Below, piece after piece: positions 51,471 to 61,757 of a stretch of DNA of 64,000 bases. The DNA comes from Silene latifolia. Lineage: Eukaryota > Streptophyta > Magnoliopsida > Caryophyllales > Caryophyllaceae. The stretch covers positions 68,729,634 to 68,793,633 of the forward strand of contig NC_133537.1 in the NCBI RefSeq assembly GCF_048544455.1, read 5' to 3'. The notes beneath the pieces are model-generated. The model was not told where the DNA came from. It worked only from the letters and a program-made list of their open reading frames with translations, and made no database searches. Numbering within the stretch: the stretch's first letter is position 1; the number at the start of each line of letters is the position of its first letter. The translations under genes and the position numbers were made by a program.

Positions 51471-52114
51471 TTTATCATAGTTGGGTAGAGGTCACTATGT
51501 AAATGCTATACTTGTTTTTCAAGTATTAATATAACGATGAATGTTTTGTTTTCATTATTCCGTTATCACATTGTTCTATTTCTTTACCACAATCATATAC
51601 GATATCATTTCGATTTTTGATTCAAATCTCCATTAAAACATCGTAACTAAAAAAAAATATGAATTTTCTTCTAAAACCTCATATTATCTATTGGAAGGAT
51701 CTCTTGTAAAGAGTATAGATATAAGTTATTCATTATCAAACAGGTTTTTGATTCTTGATTAACACATCTACTTACAATGGATTGTTTTTCATGTACTTAA
51801 ATGAATTAAGTACATTGAAGCGATAAATTGTTTTGGTAGTTAGTTTTGTCAAGAATTCGTAATTGACCAAAAATTACGCAACCACTTCAATGAAAGTTTT
51901 AAGACTAAAACGAACAAATGAAGAGTGATCTTCATGAATTCAATTTTGCTTCTCAAAGCAAAGACTCATTGAAATCAGTGGGAGCATTCTCTTAAACCGT
52001 TAAGATGAGGACGAGGTTCAAGAAGTAAAGATTATAATGGAATTGATACAAGGTAATGTTAAAGGTAAAGTTGTTGAGAATGACGATACTAAACCTATCA
52101 ATCCCGACCGATAA

Positions 52115-52150
52115 AGTTTCCATTGTCTTAAATGTTGGACACAAGAAACC
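52115..52150 (+). pseudogene. Relic of a Gag zinc knuckle in the nested copia
   Basis: TGTCTTAAATGT (C-L-K-C) followed, after a shift, by GGACACAAGAAA (G-H-K-K) is what remains of a C-x2-C-x4-H knuckle. No open frame surrounds it. Confidence 0.5.
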
Positions 52151-53899
52151 CCAAATTATTGAAGAATCAACAAGTTAGTTATGGGACATCTAATGGGACC
52201 TTCTTCGTTAAATGTTTATTTGATTAAACATAAATTTTGCTAGTACTACTTCGTCAATATTAGAAACCGGTGGTGGTTTTCATCATTATGTTTAATACAT
52301 AGGATGATTAGAATATGACGACTAGCAACAATGAAGTCAATAGATAGAGTCATTGTGTACTAAATCTAGTTTTCGGGTTTGGAGTTGTACTTAATTGTGA
52401 CTATTAAGTACATAAACTCTAAATAAGAATACAACTTGTTAAGATACAAAAGAGGTTTCACTTTTGTGACCCTATACACCACGATTTGATGTATGGCTAG
52501 CCCATTATCAAGGTGATTATATTCTAAACCAAACTAGAATGATATATCATGAAGATGATGCAAGACTCAAATTGGTAACCCAAGATTAAACCTTAAATTT
52601 TGGAATGATGAACGCAAAAAGTTATCGAGTACTCTTGAAACCATTAGATTGTTAATGGTATATGCGTATCTTGTATTCAAAGCAAGGTATCTCGTACTTT
52701 TTGGTTGAAAAGGAGATCGAGGTTATAAATCATCGATCCAAAATAGGTTGATCATCATCTTTTACCAACGATTTAAGTTGACACTAGTGTGTTCACTTAA
52801 TAAGGTAAATAGAGAAATCTTTGAAGAAGTTCAAGAGTTCAAGGAATCACGATTTAGTCGTGATGGGATTATCAAAGTGAAGACTTTGATATAAGCCAAT
52901 GGAAGTGTGATCTAATATCACAAGTTAATCTCTCTTAGCACGCATTATGAAATAATGTGTGATTGGATAAAAATTAAAACGATATTCGATAAGGTTTGGA
53001 CTTCGATCAAGTTACTTTGAGTTACTTGATCCTTTTGGGGATTTTATCATTTTGTCTAAATTATTTTTCCACTAAATCGAATCATATGAGATATGAAATG
53101 GTAAGGGTACCATGTTTGTAAGTTTTCACAAGAAACAAATGCTCATTTTTCCCTCTTCAATTATCACGAGTATGATGGGTTTGCGGCTCGTGAAGCTGTC
53201 TTTCTAAAATACAAGTTTATTTTTAGAAGACAGAGTGGGAGAAATTATTCAAGAGCCACAAAGAATGCCACAGAGAATGGTATGTCACAAGAAACTGGTC
53301 TTTCTTGGCTACATGAGACGTTTTGTGTATAAGTTTAAGACATTATACATTGTTTCTTCAAAACCTAGGAGGTTAAATTCGTCACTTGTTAAAAATGATG
53401 AATTCATGCTACTTTTAAGAAAGTAAAGAGCTTATAACTTACAAAAGAAATTGTTTGATTCAAGTTAATTAATTCTAGAAAGTAATGAACATATGACTTA
53501 CATAAGAGTATTTAAGTCACAACTCAATACAAGGCTTAGAGCCATGAGAATCCGAAATAAAAGGCTTGATTAGTGACAAAGGGTTTTGCACTAATAAAGA
53601 GATATTTCATAGCAAGATTGGTTGCAAAGGGTTTTGCACTAATTGAAATGCTTAAGTCTATTTGGATCTTCTTGGGGATTATATATCATTATGAGATATA
53701 TAGCGAGTGAATCTAAAACCCACTTCTTCAATAGAAGGAATGTATTCAATACATATCATGAGTTTTAGTAGATTCTTGTAATCCTAAGATAATGTGAAAC
53801 TTAAGAGAGGGTCTTAAGTAGGACATCAATGAGTTAGAATCAACATTTTGATCATGTGATAAAACATTTCTCGATAAGTCGAGAAGTTGTGTTTATACA

Positions 53900-54000
53900 T
53901 GAAGTTTAGTGGGAGTCACGGAAATTTTAATTAGTCCGATATGTGGATGACATATTGATCATTAAGAATGATTTAAGACTTTTGGAGTATTATAATACAT
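53900..54000 (+). pseudogene. Relic of reverse transcriptase YVDD box in the nested copia
   Basis: At 53940-53972 the frame reads YVDDILIIKND, an intact catalytic box, preceded by MKFSGSHGNFN-like sequence comparable to the copia strand before YVDD. Stops occur on both sides. Confidence 0.8.
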
Positions 54001-55535
54001 CTTGAATATCCGGATTTATGAAGATAAATCCACATGATATTAGCGTCAGTAAGAAGTCTTATGTTGATAAGATTCATGACTAGTTCAACTAAATTGAACA
54101 TATTTGATTGATTTCATTTGCTTCCGCTGCCGAATCAATTAAAAAGAAATGATGTATAACACTTCATATGCCTTGAGTATGATGAATTGTTTTCAAAATC
54201 GAATTTGAGTAATCTTTACCAAGTAAGCTATAAAGATTACCCTTAAGAGCTTGCAGAAGCATTAAGGAAGTAAAGCAAAGTGTTTATGATGCAATATTGT
54301 GTAAGGGTGTTACACAAGTGACAATTGACAATTGAGATTGCGCATGGTTTCCGACAAAACCATAATCAAAACACATTAGGATGGTTAAGATACCATTGTG
54401 GCAATGTTAATTAACAAGTAGATTTTCTAGAATCGTTCTAAGCAATAAAGAACAATGAGAGATATTTATAACGGAAATTGAGTACACTTGCGATCATGAG
54501 ATGTGCAAGAAGGATGAGTCCCGCACACTGTGAAAACAGTGGGAGCTATTCTTAGGCTAGAGCGCTTATGTCTTGATTGGATCTCGACACGTACTCAGAA
54601 AGTTTTGTAATGCAAATGTAAACATTACAAAGGAAAACGAGTATGTAGTGAGGTTGAGTAAGGTACAAGAAATTGATAAAACCTACTAACCAAAGCCTTC
54701 TCAAAGGCTAAACATGATGAGTCATGTCATTTCAATTGAATTGAAATGAACAACTACGTACAAGATCAAATTAGATTATAGAACATGAAATAGTAATCAG
54801 GCATTGACTATTCATATGTGATAATCGCATTTGTCGTTCGAGTTTTACTTTAAAACTCTTTTATTATACTTTGTTACATCCAAACGGGTTGTAGAGACAA
54901 TTGAACCCCGTTAAAGTGAACACGGATTAGCATGGTATTCGCCCATAGTCACTTGTATGAGGTGACGTCTCGAAGTGACTAGAGTGTGATGCGATTGATG
55001 GCAAGTTCAAATGCCATAGAGTCATGTGAGATGACTAGTCGATCACATAGGCAGACTGTTAGGAACACTTTGTCGGGCAGTGACCGCTTATAGAGTTCTG
55101 GCAAATTTATAAAGCCTGGTCGTGGCGAGAGCTACTATAGTATTCTAATGAGTCGATTCTTTTGACTAAAGACTGTTCGCCTAAGATGGCACAGTTTCAG
55201 ATTAACTTTGATTTGTGTTACTATGACCTTCGTAAATGGGGTCAAATGGGCATATTTTGGGTTATGATGGATGTGGCTAGTCGAAGGGAATAAGTGCGAT
55301 AGGAACTGTCCACCCCCTTGTCAGGGTTAAAACAATATCTCAGGGCCACTCGAGGAGCAATGAACTGGAAATGCGTGGCCACGCTCGGAAGGTATTCATG
55401 GCGGATAAATTCCGGTCAATCAGTTATTCTCCAGATCGAGGAAACCACTCTCGATATGATCACTTGCAAGTACGACCCGAAAGACACCTTGCATTGAGTG
55501 GGAGATAGTAATAGGACAAGAGAATTGGTGACGCA

Positions 55536-55560
55536 CACTTGTCGAGGACAAGTGGGAGAT
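55536..55560 (+). promoter_or_regulatory. Hairpin overlapping the polypurine tract (nested copia)
   Basis: CACTTGT/CGAGG/ACAAGTG at 55536-55554 followed by GGAGAT and the LTR. The outer copia has CACTTGT/ACGG/ACAAGTG at 58949-58966 in the equivalent place. Confidence 0.7.
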
Positions 55561-56851
55561 TGTTGGGAAATGTGTCCTCAACAATAGTGCGATCACATGA
55601 TTTAAATATCATTATTAAATCTCATACCAAGAATACAAAAGGGATGATACATTACATATATATAGTCAACTGATCCACACATATCGGTAATGATTGGCTG
55701 GCTAGAGTTTGACATTAACGTCGTGCGGACGGTGGTGATCGATTGATCCCTTGAGGTCACACCTAAAGGACGATTCCCTTAATTGAAAAGGTTAATTAAT
55801 TGTATACCGTCTGATTAATTAATTCCTTAAAATTGAACAAATTATTATAAGAGAGAGAATAATGACATCTTATTATAATGTGATTAAATGAGATTTCATT
55901 TAGTAATTTAAGAAGTTATATTACTAAAATTAATCGGTGTTTGAGAAACACGCGAGATGAGAATGATAAGTTAGTTATAATTACAAGATATTGTGAATTA
56001 TACTAACTAGTAATTAAATGACCATTTTATGAGAAAATAATTTTATATTACTAGTCAATTTGTTAAATATGATTTATTTAATTTATAAATGATATTTAAT
56101 TTGTTAAATATGCATTTTAAATTAAAACAAGACATAAGACATGTCACATGTCACATGACATACAATTGTACAATTGACAAAAATAAAATGGACTCAATAT
56201 TACAAGGAAAATCGTTTTTTATATGTAGTGAGTGGGTTTTGATGGTTTTTGTTATTTAAATAATAAAATAAACATCATGATGACACCTACCACTAGCTAG
56301 CTTTTCTTGTGAAGATAAAAAGCATATTGGGAAGAAAAATTTGACTACCCTAAGGTCCTCCCAACCGGTTTTCAATATAGAGAAAATTAGAGAAAATTTT
56401 CTCCAATTAATTCATTCTTACCTTTTATGAAAAACCTCCCTTCTCTCTCTTGTTCTTCACAAAATCCATTTTTGTGAATCTAATTTGTTTAAATCAAACA
56501 TTAATAATACTAAAAGTAGTATATGAGTATTAGTAATAGATTTTAAGGTAAACCACAATATAAACATCTAGTACATGTTAGTTTGTGGGATTAAGGGATA
56601 GTTTTGGGTGCAACTAATTGGAGGGCTTCTAATTTGAAGTCAACAATGTTCATCCATTAATGGAAAGCTCAAGAACTAACAAGAAGGAGATCTTGTTGGT
56701 GCCCAATATGACCGAAGTTATTATGGTGAGAAAATGTTTTCTTATCTTCTTTCATTTTAGTTTCCATGCATAAGATCACCATTAATTTTATGAGTAAATT
56801 AAAATAGAACATATATGAGTATGTTAAGTATATAGATCTACTTTTCCTTCA
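55561..56851 (+). repeat. 3' LTR of the nested copia
   Basis: 1291 bp, directly after the polypurine tract; followed by ATAGG and the continuing RT frame of the outer element. Confidence 0.95.
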
Positions 56852-56856
56852 ATAGG

Positions 56857-58150
56857 TTTGCACTACGATGAAATTTTTGCACCCGTAGTCATGCTGCGTT
56901 CCATTCGGATTATCTTAGCGATTGCCGCTTTTCATGACTATGAAATTTGGCAGATGGATGTGAAAACCGCCTTCTTAAACGGTTATTTGGAGGAAGAGTT
57001 GTACATGGTACAACCCGAAGGTTTCATCGATCCAGAACATCCTAAGAAAGTGTGCAAGCTTAAGCGTTCCATCTATGGACTTAAGCAAGCTTCTAGGAGT
57101 TAGAATCATCGTTTCGACCAAGTGATAAAAGAAAATGGATTTACTCGATCGGTCGAGGAACCATGTCTATATATCAAGTCGAGTGGGAGCAAGATTGTCT
57201 TCCTAATATTGTATGTCGATGACATACTCCTGATTGGGAATGACATACCTCTCTTAACTTCGGTGAAAGTATGGTTGAAAAACCATTTCCGGATGAAAGA
57301 TCTGGGAGAGGCACAAAGAATTCTAGGCATCCGTATCTATCGAGATAGATCACGTCTATTTATTATCTCTCGTCAGAGTCTTAAATAGACAAGATCCTAG
57401 AGAGATTCAAAGATGACTAACTCAAAAGGGGTTTCTTCCTATGGCTCCGGGGGTGCATTTGAGCAAGTCTCAGGCACCAGAGACACCGGAAGAGAAAGAG
57501 CGCATGACACGGATTCCTTATGCCTCGGCTATAGGATCAATCATGTATGCCATGATATGCACACGTCCGGACGTGGCATATGCATTAAGTATGACAAGTC
57601 GATTCCAACAAAGCATCCGGTGAATCACATTGGATGGCTGTCAAGAACATTCTTAAGTACCTACGGAGGACTAAAGATTGGGCATTGACTTATGGAGGCA
57701 AACAAAAGCTATGCGCAACCGATTCTGTGAGATGCTAGCTTCCAAACGGATCGAGATTACTCGAAATCTCGATCTGGATTCGTTTTTACTCTTAATGGCG
57801 CTGCGATCAGTGGAAGAGTTCCAAACAAAGTGTTACAGCAGATTCTACGACCGAGTCCGAGTACTATGCCGCGTACGAAGCGCAAAGGAAGCGATATGGA
57901 TGCGTCAATTCTTACAAGGACTATCCGTAGTGCCTAGTTCGAATGACCGATCATCATCTATTGCGACAATAGAGGTGCCATCTTCCAAGCTAAGGAGCCT
58001 AAGTCTAGCAACAAATCTAGACATGTACAACGGAAAGCTCATCTAATCCGAGATTACGTGGAGCAAAAGGAAGTAGTGATAGAAAAGATTGCTCTGAGAT
58101 GATAACATAGCAGATCCTCTCACTAAACCATTACGACAAGATAAGCATGA
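56857..58150 (+). pseudogene. Outer copia reverse transcriptase C-part and RNase H
   Basis: Continues LHYDEIFAPVV, QMDVKTAFLNGYLEEELY, then a TAG at 57101 (TGG to TAG would explain it). The YVDD box follows in LILYVDDILLIGND, then further shifts near 57385, 57415 and repeatedly between 57700 and 58080, where RNase H pieces alternate frames (EYYAAYEA, KEAIWMRQFLQGLSVVP, DNIADPLTKPL as mixed-frame reads). Non-functional. Confidence 0.88.
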
Positions 58151-58942
58151 AGGGCATGTTAATTCCATGGGAATTAAACGTGTTCTGAGTTGTAGTACTC
58201 TTTTATGGATTAGATTCATTCTCTTTTGTACTCTATACGACATCATCGTTTTGATATTTATATATTCTGTTTTTCATGTGGATTTGTACGACAATTTTGA
58301 ACACCACAAAGTGAACTGAACAAACATTATATTTTTGGTCCTTAATTGCCCCGTGAGTGATAACTCGGCAATTATTTTGTGACGTTGGTTGATGGTGGGT
58401 TCAATGAGCCATAAGTCAAAAGGTTGTGACCAATCACGAGAGGCGATTTATACGGATATCTCGTAGGACACAATTGTGACATCGACGTGGAGTCCTAAAT
58501 GTTTTCAAACATTCGGTGCCAGGTCATGGATAGGACCTCCATGGTGATCCTAAGAGTCGATTCTTTTGACTCTCGACTGTCTCTTGAGATTAAGACAGAT
58601 TTTGGGTGACTTTGGTTTCTTTCTCACGGTCATCCGTAATGTGGGGCCAAGTAGATTTTTTCGGGTCATTTCATGTCGTGCTTAGATCGGAAGGAGTCGA
58701 GTTGATGGAAATATTCAGCCTTTATCAGGTACTCGATATTTCTCAGGGCCACTCGAGGAGTCAGAATCGAAATGCATGGCCATGCTCGAATACGGTCGTT
58801 TTATCGGTTGAGTTACTCTCTAGTCGGGGAAACTACTCTTGATACAGATCGATTGTAAAATACGACCTTTGCGGATCCGGATCTGCAAATTGTTTTGCAT
58901 TGAGTGGGAGAAATTTTAAATGAATATGAGAATCGGTTATCG

Positions 58943-59080
58943 CACATACACTTGTACGGACAAGTGGGAGTTTGTTGGAGCCGTGTCCTCCAGTTAGTGC
59001 GGATAACGTTATTACACATACACTTTTACGGACAAGTGGAAGCTTGTTGGGGCTGGTGTCCTCTACAATTAGTGCAATAA
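58943..59080 (+). repeat. 72-bp duplication of polypurine tract plus LTR edge
   Basis: CACATACACTTGTACGGAC, GGGAG and an LTR-like start TGTTGGAGCCGTGTCCTCC occur at 58943-59012. They are repeated 72 bp later as CACATACACTTTTACGGAC, GGAAG and the true LTR start TGTTGGGGCTGGTGTCCTC. The first LTR edge is more divergent and only about 40 bp long. Confidence 0.8.
59034..59044 (+). promoter_or_regulatory. Polypurine tract of the outer copia
   Basis: AAGTGGAAGCT directly before the 3' LTR. Confidence 0.65.
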
Positions 59081-60026
59081 CATTTAAATCTCTAAAAGGA
59101 TCAAAGGGTATACTTTTGTATTATTATCAGTTGGTCCACGTTTATCAATAATGGTTGGCTTGCTAGATAAGTTTGACGTTATTGTCATACAGATGGCGGT
59201 GATCAACTGGTCCCTAAAAGTCACACCTATAGGATACGTTTGAGAGATGTGACGGTATGAAAATACGTCATGTTGATGCCTAATATGACTAAGCGATTAG
59301 TCGGAGTTATTGATCGATAATAAGTCAAACGCGATGTTGAGATGTTTTATTTAATACGGATTAAATAATAATGGCTAAAACGAATTAAACGGTTAATTCG
59401 TAATTTAAATATAAACGATTATATTTAATTGATGTATATTGAATTAATTATACAATATTGTCATTATCGGACATGTATTATTATATCGACTAATTCATGT
59501 TGCTAGACGATATTTTAATAACCGATAACCGATGACGATTTATAATAAAATCCCGTCATATACATTTAGCAATTTCGAGTCGGACCACGAGTTAAAAATA
59601 AGGAGAAAGTGGAAAGCCCACTCCCTCCTCTATTGAACCTCACAGCCGAATGCAACAAAAGGAGAGCCTCTCTCCTTTTGTAACCTAATCATTCATTTTG
59701 CAAAAAAAACATTAGGGTTTTGAGAGCATTTTTCCTCTGAAAATCCTAGATCTCACATCAAGAAAATTCACAAAAGCTCTCTCAATATTGCAAGGCAATT
59801 AGAGAGCATTTCTAGCACAAGGGGCATAGTCTCAGACGGTCTTGGGTGCAACGATTAGGAGGAAATCTACGTTGATTTCTATCTTAGGCCGCATTTCAAA
59901 GGACCCGAGGTTAATTCTTATGCTTTATCGTTTCTCTCTTGTATTTTGTTTTATGACAATAATCACATGTTAAATTTTGCGTTATAGTCCTAAAATTTAA
60001 GGGTTTTATACGGATATTACCCCACA
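59045..60026 (+). repeat. 3' LTR of the outer copia
   Basis: 982 bp, followed by GTTCT. About 99% identical to the 5' LTR by eye. Confidence 0.95.
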
Positions 60027-60031
60027 GTTCT

Positions 60032-60256
60032 GTCTAGTCTCACCAATGATGGGGGTGGCAGGGGTGGTAACCCTTGTGTTGAGCTGCGTGGAGAGTCGGA
60101 CAAAGATGACGCGCCAACGAAATCAGTTGCAGTTTTTATGGTCAAAGATTATGGAGGAAGTGGGAGGTGATACAATAGTTTCTAATCCGTTGTCAGATGC
60201 TAGCCCAGGGTTAGAAGATCAAGTTGTGTGCACCCCCGTCCAAAGTGTCAGAGAGC
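60032..60256 (+). pseudogene. Last visible exon part of the split gene
   Basis: Continues the frame interrupted at 42575: SSLTNDGGGRGGNPCVELRG, ESDKDDAPTKSVAVFMVKDY. Then a shift leads to GDTIVSNPLSDASPGLEDQ and VVCTPVQSVRELLH, cut by the LTR at 60257. Acidic and serine-rich, likely a disordered linker. The rest lies beyond the next gypsy, outside the window. Confidence 0.55.
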
Positions 60257-61742
60257 TGTTACACACGGCTATCGCAACCCTATCAAAGATAAAACCTAAC
60301 GGTCTCAACTAAAATGTAGCAGAGGCAGTCGAGTATCGAATCCACAGGGAGGTAATGTAATTAACAGTTGCCTAATTCTAGTCCTAAAGTAACAATGGAG
60401 GGTTTTGTTGAATTGATTTCTAAATTACGAGATTTAAAGGAAAGAGAAATAAAAACAAAAGCACTAAGGGCAGAAAATCGGTTTAGACTATCAAGAAGAG
60501 AGGGACATGTCGGGATTTCGGTTCACTACGATAGTCCAATAACTCAGCTGTAAATGACTCAGACGAACTAATGTGAGACGGATGTTGAAAGGTCCTTTCG
60601 GTCCACTTTCTATCCTAAAATACCACTAACTTAACTTTCGTCCTCATTAGGGTAGTCTACTGTTCATAGCAGGCCTATTTAGTCCAATCTTTCGATCCAA
60701 GATTAATTTTAGCCAGATTAAAGGGTGACATAGAAGCGTGCACTCAACTAGGTCGGATAAATACAGTTAAATTGCTATGGTGACAGGGTCTCACAATTAA
60801 TTCATCTAATTCACTTACTACGTCGTCATATTTCTACCGCAGATTCCCTAATCCCAACATGAAAGGGATTTAGTTACTCATATCGCTAATTAAACTAACA
60901 TCAATTAAAATACCAGCAGAAAACATAATGAAATAACAATAGATCGCAATAAGGAAGATTAGGGCAAAGAAGCAAATGCAACGAAACAAGTAATAAAAGC
61001 TAACAAATGATTAATTATTATTAAAGGAAGAAAAGGAATTACAATCCAAGCGAATCCGGCGTAAAGAACACAAAATCCGAGTAAAAGCGATCCCGAGATA
61101 AAGTTACAGTGAAGAGGAATGAGGTACGTGATAATGTTAACAGTAGAGTGTTTGATAATATGAAAGATGATCCCAATTAACCTAGTAAAGCGTGCTTAAA
61201 TAGCAAAAGAAATTACGTTTTGCGAAAATAAACAACTCACGGGCTGTTTAAAGCCCAAAACTAACGAAACCACTCGATCGAGTGGATTAAAACCACTCGA
61301 TCGACCAACTCTTCAGCAATTTCTACTCGATCGACTGGAAAGCTGCTCGATCGAGTAACAGGTCTTTGTGCAGCTTAAGGATCGAGTGAAAAACCACTCG
61401 ATCGACCATCAGAGGATGTGAAAACCACTCGATCGAGTGGTGAAAATCCTCGATCGAGTACTCCATCTTCATTTCAGCTCAAGCCCGCGTCTAAGTGCCT
61501 CGTAATGCGTGCCACGACGCTTCCAAACACAGTATCTCACTCAGGAAAATCCCGTCTCCTCTAAATGCATGCAAAAAGGACGAAAAAGGGTACGATTCCA
61601 CTACTTTCGCGTTCATTTCTATAAAATGGACAAAACGAACCAAAGTAGCCAATTCGGGGCAAAATATCATAAAAACAATATGAAAATGCATAGAAATACG
61701 TGCTGAAATAGGCTAAAAAGACTATACATTAGGCACGTATCA
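60257..61742 (-). repeat. 3' LTR of the partial gypsy
   Basis: About 1486 bp, element-sense TGATACGTGCC...GTAACA. It carries the CGATCG palindrome cluster. The boundary at 60257 is inferred from the TG dinucleotide and loss of the host gene frame. Confidence 0.65.
61269..61463. repeat. Cluster of CACTCGATCGAGTG palindromes
   Basis: Seven CGATCG cores with arms CCACT..AGTGG, CTACT..ACTGG, TGCT..AGTAA and similar, plus one half-site. The fullest copies are 16-bp perfect palindromes (CCACTCGATCGAGTGG) at both ends of the cluster. Confidence 0.9.
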
Positions 61743-61757
61743 AATCTCCCCAAACCG
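61743..61757 (-). promoter_or_regulatory. Polypurine tract of the partial gypsy
   Basis: Minus strand GGTTTGGGGAGATT immediately before TGATACGTGCC. Confidence 0.7.

Larger units (their letters stand above)
49363..55535 (+). other. Decayed interior of the nested copia
   Basis: 6.2 kb, no open frame above about 70 codons. Leader up to about 51900, Gag relics 51900-52300, RT relics near 53230-54000, and probable RNase H relics after 54100. The 3' part (54900-55560) is non-coding. Confidence 0.75.
48057..56851 (+). mobile_element. Nested copia element with decayed interior, ~8.8 kb
   Basis: LTRs at 48057-49346 and 55561-56851 (TGTTGGGAAATG...CCTTCA) are about 98.7% identical by eye (roughly 17 differences in 1290 bp). 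A tRNA-iMet-like primer site lies at 49349 and a polypurine tract AGTGGGAGAT at 55551. It sits in the outer element's RT gene. The flanks are CCAGG and ATAGG, so only AGG of the 5-bp duplication agrees. The 6.2-kb interior has no frame above about 70 codons, but relics of Gag and RT on the plus strand show copia origin. LTR start, leader and polypurine hairpin are similar to those of the outer element, so the families are related. Confidence 0.92.
42576..60026 (+). mobile_element. Outer Ty1/copia element, ~8.65 kb, split by a nested copia
   Basis: LTRs of about 984 bp at 42576-43559 and 59045-60026 start TGTTGGGGC and end CCCCACA. The target duplication GTTCT (42571-42575 and 60027-60031) is perfect. 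The primer site TGGTATCAGAGC follows at 43562. A 1.8-kb leader precedes gag at 45386. Gag has the zinc knuckle, and the protease box is LDTGCGSH, in the style of Tork/Angela-type copia. The LTRs differ at about ten sites plus two indels. The polyprotein has at least four stops or shifts and is interrupted at 48057 by another element, so this copy is dead. Confidence 0.93.
31691..60256 (+). pseudogene. Multi-exon gene split by nested LTR elements (uncharacterised, Ulp1-associated-like)
   Basis: Exons: 31691-31744 (MIFPKKNAKKTSKKSESK, lysine-rich start), mini-exons at 31844, 32605 and 33081, a main exon 33386-34215, then 42068-42167, 42271 onward to the copia insertion at 42575, and 60032-60256. 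The frame fits across introns: 830 nt leave phase 2, 100 nt complete 34 codons, and the next exon starts in phase 0. Reading continues across the copia insertion once one GTTCT is removed. The main exon (VKKIGFGGLLEL, FLIPFGPNRLPLVP, HWDETSLVDRVKFEV) resembles the N-terminal half of large uncharacterised plant proteins often linked to Ulp1/C48 peptidases; recalled pattern only. Breaks: TGA at 34079, shifts near 42432, 42477 and 60160. No peptidase part is seen. Confidence 0.6.

Noticed and set aside
60368..60553. 61-codon frame in the gypsy LTR
   Set aside because: Inside an LTR, charged but without domain; no support for translation.
61269..61463. CRISPR-like array
   Set aside because: Repeats are palindromes with irregular spacing inside a plant LTR; no cas genes and a eukaryotic setting.
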